Source of the DNA: Phlebotomus papatasi
Taxonomy: Eukaryota; Arthropoda; Insecta; Diptera; Psychodidae
Length of the DNA stretch: 64,000 nt
Direction of reading: 5' to 3'
Assembly: GCF_024763615.1 (NCBI RefSeq)
Contig: NC_077222.1
Span: 58,466,001-58,530,000, forward strand
The translations under genes were made by a program, and so were the position numbers. Of this stretch, positions 58,801-64,000 are shown piece by piece. Under the pieces are notes generated by a model that worked only from the letters and a program-made list of their open reading frames with translations, searched no databases and was not told where the DNA came from. How positions within the stretch are numbered: position 1 is the first letter of the stretch; each line of letters starts with the position of its first letter.

Positions 58801-59472
58801 AATTTCGAACCAAATTTTCATGTTTTTGATTGGCTTACAATAAGAATCTCACCCATAAAGAGCGGATTTAGGTTTATTTCTATGATTTTTAAACCACATC
58901 TTGAGAACACCTTCAACTTGTATGAATTTTAATGGGCAGTTATGTTGAAAGACTAAGTGATTTTTTTGAGCCGGAAACTTTCTTCAAAAACAAATCGTCA
59001 AAAACTATTTTGGGAGTGTAAAACAAGAACTTAAAGAGGTCTTTCACTATATGAATATTTCCTCTTGAGGGACCCAGAAAAAAAAATGAAGAGCAAACAA
59101 TTGCTCACCTGCCAGAGGTTTATCGACACTCTTTCCATTTTGGGGTTTGGTGGAATTAAGACTGGCTTCTGTGAGACCGTTCTGTCCAAAGGAGCTTAGA
59201 GGTCGTTTAGGCTGTTCGTGCTCATAGCCGGGATTGTCCAAACCAATTTTGCCATCATAGGTGTCATCTGATTTGGTGAGGGCTACTTCTTCCAGAGGCG
59301 GAATTACCACTTCAGTTTGGTAATTGTTACGTGGTGATGGTGTTGGAGCGGCGGTATTGTCACTGGTGGATGATTCACTGCCAATGGAGAGGGACACTTC
59401 ATTTTTGAATGGATAGTTCGCCTCCAAAGTGTGAGTTTCCGCCGAAGACGTGGATGCCGTGTTATCTTCCAT
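46871..59472 (-). CDS. type II transmembrane serine-protease homologue (SEA, EGF-like, LDLa, SRCR, inactive trypsin-like)
   Basis: 13 exons: 59472-59109, 57778-57631, 56976-56855, 56791-56594, 56525-56345, 56273-56073, 55976-52549, 52487-52068, 51976-51666, 51608-51437, 51222-51086, 47127-47080, 47008-46871 (stop TGA). They total 5868 nt, 1955 residues, with all phases consistent. Cytoplasmic tail 1-189 (Ser/Thr-rich); membrane span about 190-211 after a basic stop (KSRWRK); SEA about 280-395; EGF-like about 405-437; His-rich 460-486; Glu/Pro/Ser tandem repeats about 486-690; Ser/Thr/Glu-rich stalk to about 1390; LDLa modules from about 1393 to 1592 (five by Cys and SDE spacing); SRCR about 1600-1687; trypsin-like 1688-1955. 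The catalytic His motif (normally AAHC) reads TYSC; Asp is kept in GDIALLEL; the GDSGGP site reads REATP, without Ser. So it is non-catalytic. Layout resembles corin/enteropeptidase; I do not name an orthologue. Confidence 0.93.
47801..48723 (+). mobile_element. Tc1/mariner-superfamily relic with AGGGTGTCCCA ends (broken)
   Basis: Terminal inverted repeat: gggtgtcccagaaatcacgc then aagatttaaat at the left, atttaaatcttgcgtaattt then atgggacaccc at the right. Conceptual translation of about 48376-48600 gives FRPLYIFLFGYSKS..., VNRPTST... and shapes resembling the 'SPDLTPxDFFLWGxxK...NKPTT' block of these transposases, with stops and lost residues. Non-functional. The rest of the 923-bp interior is too decayed to read. 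Confidence 0.75.
49101..49316. mobile_element. TA-flanked MITE with GGGGAAAGCGCGCTAC ends (216 bp)
   Basis: It starts ggggaaagcgcgctaccttc and ends gaatgtagcgcgctttcccc, flanked by TA (49099-49100 and 49317-49318). The inner blocks ttgactcaagcttcatacaa / ttgtgcgaagcataaatcgt pair partly. Confidence 0.75.
49503..49990. mobile_element. 'cccttaaggacgat' element, copy without insertion
   Basis: The start cccttaaggacgatcgggtc and the interior block tcattggtattgtcaaaaaa with tgggctatttttgtccctat parallel the element at 41610-42795. The right boundary is unclear. This copy shows where the 41911-42436 insertion lies in the other. Confidence 0.5.
50355..50700. mobile_element. TA-flanked MITE 'GGGTGGCGGCATTACTT', interrupted
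   Basis: The left gggtggcggcattacttttg and then gcctttgtctctacttatgg pair with the right ccataagtaaagacaggcca and then caagtaatgtcgccatcc. It is flanked by TA on both sides (50353-50354 and 50701-50702). Another MITE is inserted at about 50416-50565. Confidence 0.75.
50416..50565. mobile_element. MITE 'atgcccaacgcacaataac', copy 1 (inside another)
   Basis: The left end atgcccaacgcacaataact with ttgtttagtaaacatg pairs with the right end catgtttacaaacaaaagtt and attctgcgctggtcat. About 150 bp. The second copy, in the opposite sense, is at 51283-51429. Confidence 0.75.
51283..51429. mobile_element. MITE 'atgcccaacgcacaataac', copy 2, filling a small intron
   Basis: It starts taaccagcgcacaataacat and ends aaaagttattgtgcgttggg followed by cat. 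It occupies most of the 214-nt intron 51223-51436 of the protease homologue, and its end lies about 7 nt from the 5' splice site. Confidence 0.75.
55250..55740 (-). repeat. coding tandem repeat for Glu/Pro/Ser units in the protease homologue
   Basis: On the plus strand it reads as (ggttcaggttcaggttcact)-type 6-base multiples. On the coding strand this gives EPEPEP interleaved with TSEPEP, NAEPEP, KSEPEP and ASEPEP. The repeat length is always a multiple of 3, so the frame holds. The antisense frames are also open (Gly/Ser-rich) but only because of the repeat. Confidence 0.85.
56977..57630 (-). other. 654-bp intron of the protease homologue, between tail and membrane exons
   Basis: Donor ATGAG|GTAAAA and acceptor TTTACAG|AGGTGA. 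An open frame of about 117 codons (57599-57246) starts inside, but it has no motif and does not splice into the gene in frame. No repeat recognised. Confidence 0.6.
57779..59108 (-). other. 1.3 kb first coding intron of the protease homologue
   Basis: Phase 1 intron. It contains one palindromic element at about 58139-58474; otherwise only AT-rich sequence. Confidence 0.65.
58139..58474. mobile_element. palindromic MITE built of 'cgtaaa.gtt' blocks (about 336 bp)
   Basis: The left side (aacataggaaaaaatatttt, cgtaaacgtttgtaaattcc, tacaaaatgcttgtaaatcg, tataacccac) is mirrored at the right (gtgggttata-like: tatgggttatacgtttcacg, agcatttcgtaactccc, ggaattcacaaacatt, aacatttttttctgtgta). Long imperfect hairpin, non-coding. 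Confidence 0.6.
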
Positions 59473-60090
59473 GTTGAGCAAGTCTAATGAACGACAATTA
59501 AGAAAATTAACAGTTTTTCTTTTTTTTTTAATGAACTCTTCGTTCAAAGTTTTTTTCTTAGCAGCTATAAATGAATTTCCAATTGGAGATACAAGTGATT
59601 GAGCATTTTTCAAATCTATCCCTGCGGCATCGTTTTCAATGAAAGGTTTTGCAAATTGTGCAATAAAGTCGTGTGGCTCTCATTAATATTGAAATTGTCA
59701 TTTATTGTATGTCGCGTGGGCGTCTTACATGAATCGATTCTGTTTAGGAAAGTCTTAATTTTCATTCATTGTGAAAGACCAAGAATTGTCTCTGTGTGAA
59801 TTTTAATTCAAAAACTGCATGTTTGCCTACGACTTTTGGTCCACTTAATTATGCCAAGAATGCCATAAAAACCTTTCTAAACCCAAATTATAGGTATGTA
59901 TTTTTATTTTAACTTTTATGTTCTTCCCTCCAGCTGCAGTTCTTTTGCAGTTATTCTCGTGCATTCTAACAATCTGTGAAAATTTTCTGAATGTTAATGA
60001 CTATATCATAGAATTTAGCTTCCGACTTTTCCCACACACTTCACCCATCCAACTGATTCCATTTCGAGATAAATACAACTTTTTTTACCG

Positions 60091-62800
60091 TTGGGAACTA
60101 ATTTATTTGAGTCTGTTTTAAATGCCATTTTAGATATCATTCAAAGATTCCATTCAATAGTACTTCACCTCAAAATTATTATAACTCTTAAGAACACATA
60201 TTTGAAGGTCAACTTTTCCTTCAATTATTTCTTTATAATACTTTATCTACAAAAATTGTAATCGTGTAAAATAATAATATATATTAATAATAAATTATAT
60301 AATAGTGTAAAATAATTGATGACACCAAATATTTAATTGCTTGGAGATAAAGTATTAGGAGAATTCGGAGAACCTGAACAAGTTTACCAATAAAAATGTT
60401 TTAAAAGGCATTTGCTCCTAAAGTGTTAGTTCGAAACTTGTTTGTTAAATATAAATTTAAATTTGTTAAATTTGTTAGTTGGGAACTAATTTATTTGAGT
60501 CTGTTTTAAATGCCATTTTAGATATCATTCAAAGATTCCATTCAATAGTACTTCACCTCAAAATTATTATAACTCTTAAGAACACATATTTGAAGGTCAA
60601 CTTTTCCTTCAATTATTTCTTTATAATACTTTATCTACAAAAATTGTAATCGTGTAAAATAATAATATATATTAATAATAAATTATATAATAGTGTAAAA
60701 TAATTGATGACACCAAATATTTAATTGCTTGGAGATAAAGTATTAGGAGAATTCGGAGAACCTGAACAAGTTTACCAATAAAAATGTTTTAAAAGGCATT
60801 TGCTCCTAAAGTGTTAGTTCGAAACTTGTTTGTTAAATATAAATTTAAATTTGTTAAATTTGTTAGTTGGGAACTAATTTATTTGAGTCTGTTTTAAATG
60901 CCATTTTAGATATCATTCAAAGATTCCATTCAATAGTACTTCACCTCAAAATTATTATAACTCTTAAGAACACATATTTGAAGGTCAACTTTTCCTTCAA
61001 TTATTTCTTTATAATACTTTATCTACAAAAATTGTAATCGTGTAAAATAATAATATATATTAATAATAAATTATATAATAGTGTAAAATAATTGATGACA
61101 CCAAATATTTAATTGCTTGGAGATAAAGTATTAGGAGAATTCGGAGAACCTGAACAAGTTTACCAATAAAAATGTTTTAAAAGGCATTTGCTCCTAAAGT
61201 GTTAGTTCGAAACTTGTTTGTTAAATATAAATTTAAATTTGTTAAATTTGTTAGTTGGGAACTAATTTATTTGAGTCTGTTTTAAATGCCATTTTAGATA
61301 TCATTCAAAGATTCCATTCAATAGTACTTCACCTCAAAATTATTATAACTCTTAAGAACACATATTTGAAGGTCAACTTTTCCTTCAATTATTTCTTTAT
61401 AATACTTTATCTACAAAAATTGTAATCGTGTAAAATAATAATATATATTAATAATAAATTATATAATAGTGTAAAATAATTGATGACACCAAATATTTAA
61501 TTGCTTGGAGATAAAGTATTAGGAGAATTCGGAGAACCTGAACAAGTTTACCAATAAAAATGTTTTAAAAGGCATTTGCTCCTAAAGTGTTAGTTCGAAA
61601 CTTGTTTGTTAAATATAAATTTAAATTTGTTAAATTTGTTAGTTGGGAACTAATTTATTTGAGTCTGTTTTAAATGCCATTTTAGATATCATTCAAAGAT
61701 TCCATTCAATAGTACTTCACCTCAAAATTATTATAACTCTTAAGAACACATATTTGAAGGTCAACTTTTCCTTCAATTATTTCTTTATAATACTTTATCT
61801 ACAAAAATTGTAATCGTGTAAAATAATAATATATATTAATAATAAATTATATAATAGTGTAAAATAATTGATGACACCAAATATTTAATTGCTTGGAGAT
61901 AAAGTATTAGGAGAATTCGGAGAACCTGAACAAGTTTACCAATAAAAATGTTTTAAAAGGCATTTGCTCCTAAAGTGTTAGTTCGAAACTTGTTTGTTAA
62001 ATATAAATTTAAATTTGTTAAATTTGTTAGTTGGGAACTAATTTATTTGAGTCTGTTTTAAATGCCATTTTAGATATCATTCAAAGATTCCATTCAATAG
62101 TACTTCACCTCAAAATTATTATAACTCTTAAGAACACATATTTGAAGGTCAACTTTTCCTTCAATTATTTCTTTATAATACTTTATCTACAAAAATTGTA
62201 ATCGTGTAAAATAATAATATATATTAATAATAAATTATATAATAGTGTAAAATAATTGATGACACCAAATATTTAATTGCTTGGAGATAAAGTATTAGGA
62301 GAATTCGGAGAACCTGAACAAGTTTACCAATAAAAATGTTTTAAAAGGCATTTGCTCCTAAAGTGTTAGTTCGAAACTTGTTTGTTAAATATAAATTTAA
62401 ATTTGTTAAATTTGTTAGTTGGGAACTAATTTATTTGAGTCTGTTTTAAATGCCATTTTAGATATCATTCAAAGATTCCATTCAATAGTACTTCACCTCA
62501 AAATTATTATAACTCTTAAGAACACATATTTGAAGGTCAACTTTTCCTTCAATTATTTCTTTATAATACTTTATCTACAAAAATTGTAATCGTGTAAAAT
62601 AATAATATATATTAATAATAAATTATATAATAGTGTAAAATAATTGATGACACCAAATATTTAATTGCTTGGAGATAAAGTATTAGGAGAATTCGGAGAA
62701 CCTGAACAAGTTTACCAATAAAAATGTTTTAAAAGGCATTTGCTCCTAAAGTGTTAGTTCGAAACTTGTTTGTTAAATATAAATTTAAATTTGTTAAATT
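60091..62800. repeat. seven 388-bp tandem repeats, identical by eye
   Basis: Units begin (ttgggaactaatttatttga) at 60091, 60479, 60867, 61255, 61643, 62031 and 62419, always exactly 388 bases apart. The last unit lacks the final 'tttgttag' before the junction with an inverted copy. By eye no substitution separates the copies, which means recent expansion, strong homogenisation, or an assembly artefact. AT-rich, no coding frame. Confidence 0.95.
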
Positions 62801-63113
62801 TAAATTTAACAAACAAGTTTCGAACTAACACTTTAGGAGCAAATGCCTTTTAAAACATTTTTATTGGTAAACTTGTTCAGGTTCTCCGAATTCTCCTAAT
62901 ACTTTATCTCCAAGCAATTAAATATTTGGTGTCATCAATTATTTTACACTATTATATAATTTATTATTAATATATATTATTATTTTACACGATTACAATT
63001 TTTGTAGATAAAGTATTATAAAGAAATAATTGAAGGAAAAGTTGACCTTCAAATATGTGTTCTTAAGAGTTATAATAATTTTGAGGTGAAGTACTATTGA
63101 ATGGAATCTTTGA
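62801..63113. repeat. inverted, truncated eighth copy closing the tandem array
   Basis: From aaatttaacaaacaagtttc to tgaatggaatctttgaa this is the reverse complement of the array unit, missing the unit's first about 50 bases. The junction near 62795 is a palindrome (aaatttaaatttgttaaatttaa). Confidence 0.9.
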
Positions 63114-63478
63114 ACACAATCTTTTCAATACAATTTGTGTAGGTGCAGTACAACTTAACTAAATTTTCTATCTATACTGAAATGTTATCTTCCACTAAAA
63201 GAAATATCTTTTAAATATCTTTATGAAAACTATGAATTTTTTAAAGTGAATTCCATTCTTTTTAAACTAAATTGAATGAAAATGTAAAACTACAACAACG
63301 CTGATGACAAAAAAAAAATAACTTTATTACCTTTAAGAGATTCTAGCCAGTCATTTGTTAAGTAAAATTTTCTAACTTTAGAATCAAAATAAATCACATA
63401 TAGATATAGCTTTTTTGTTGTTCAGGTTAAGGGGTTTAATTTAGCAAAATTTAAAATCTATAACAATTTATCTCTTTA

Positions 63479-63610
63479 ATGGCCTCTACACATTGGGAGC
63501 AATTTTCGTCAAAAATTGCTTTTTTGAAGGAAATTCCCTGCAGCGTTGTAGGGGGAAACGTCAAATTTCTGTCAAAAACGCAATTTTTGACGAAAATTGC
63601 TCCCAATGTG
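63479..63610. mobile_element. 130-bp hairpin MITE with 'ggcctctacacattgggag' ends
   Basis: ggcctctacacattgggagc and aattttcgtcaaaaattgc pair almost perfectly with gcaatttttgacgaaaattg and ctcccaatgtgtagacgcc. It is the clearest short member of the family that also ends the foldback element at 22488-24909. Confidence 0.8.
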
Positions 63611-64000
63611 TAGACGCCTTAAAGCAAAGCTTTTTTTTAAAGCAAAGACGATAAAATATCTACAAGGTTCCAATTTCCAATCCAAGCAATGCTCCTTAAA
63701 AAGAAATAACAAAAAAATCAATTCGTATTAAAAATATTACATTTCAAACTTAAGACTTTGGCAGTTGAATACAACTATGCCGAAATTTGGTACAATTATC
63801 CTACCTCAACTTTCTAAAAGTAATATAATGCAGTGAAATTTTTATGAAAATGTATTTAGAAAAAATGGGAAATGGATTTAGATTTCATAAAACTTTTCAA
63901 ATTTAAAAGGCGTTCTTGTGCGCTTACTAACCAAATTTAATTTTCTTTGCCTGTTAAGCTGTAATGCTAGGGAATGGGATGAGCGATTTGTATTAGAAGT

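Larger units (their letters stand above)
59473..64000. other. upstream region / probable 5'UTR intron of the protease homologue
   Basis: A splice acceptor (cgttcattag|ACTTGC, minus strand) lies 11 nt before the ATG at 59472, so a non-coding first exon is further right, possibly outside the window. The stretch contains the 388-bp tandem array and its inverted copy (60091-63113), and a small hairpin at 63479-63610. Near 63880-63935 is a degenerate end of the 'ggcacacctttt' family. No coding gene recognised. Confidence 0.55.

Noticed and set aside
60091..63113. CRISPR-like array
   Set aside because: The 388-bp units are directly adjacent without unique spacers, and the setting is a eukaryotic gene region.

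Overview
This is a nuclear window from an insect. It is AT-rich, its genes are split by GT-AG introns, and the encoded proteins (a GCLC, a PGAM5, a kelch-like adaptor, dynactin p24, a CG11638-like calmodulin relative) read as dipteran. Many TA-flanked MITEs, a tRNA-derived SINE and mariner relics suggest a non-drosophilid fly of the midge, mosquito or sand-fly grade. That placement is an inference.

Layout. (1) 1-9141: the 3' part of an EF-hand calmodulin-like gene (+), with a 4.7 kb intron. (2) 9923-13866: PGAM5 (-), four exons, complete. (3) 13867-15409: a shared 5' region between head-to-head PGAM5 and GCLC, holding a match to the CncC/Nrf2 antioxidant response element. (4) 15410-29814: GCLC (+), five exons, 636 codons, with introns full of transposon debris, including a 2.4 kb foldback structure with near-identical 745 bp arms. 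(5) 29815-35413: convergent intergenic space. (6) 35414-44821: a KLHL1/4/5-type BTB-BACK-Kelch protein (-), five exons, with a mariner relic in an intron. (7) 44822-45505: a short divergent promoter interval. (8) 45506-46069: dynactin subunit 3 (+), single coding exon. (9) 46871-59472: a 1955-residue type II transmembrane serine-protease homologue (-), 13 exons (SEA, EGF-like, His-rich, Glu/Pro repeats, LDLa, SRCR, trypsin-like), with catalytic His and Ser lost. (10) 59473-64000: upstream or 5'UTR-intron sequence with seven 388 bp tandem repeats and an inverted eighth copy.

All exon joins were worked out by hand from splice consensus, reading-frame continuity and family resemblance. Each of the four complete multi-exon models gives an uninterrupted frame of integral codon number. 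GCLC makes gamma-glutamylcysteine for glutathione. PGAM5 is a mitochondrial phosphatase tied in mammals to the KEAP1/NRF2 axis, so their shared 5' region joins two redox-linked genes. Between exons the sequence is dominated by nested short inverted-repeat elements, and several insertions can be read to the base because an empty copy or target duplication is also present.
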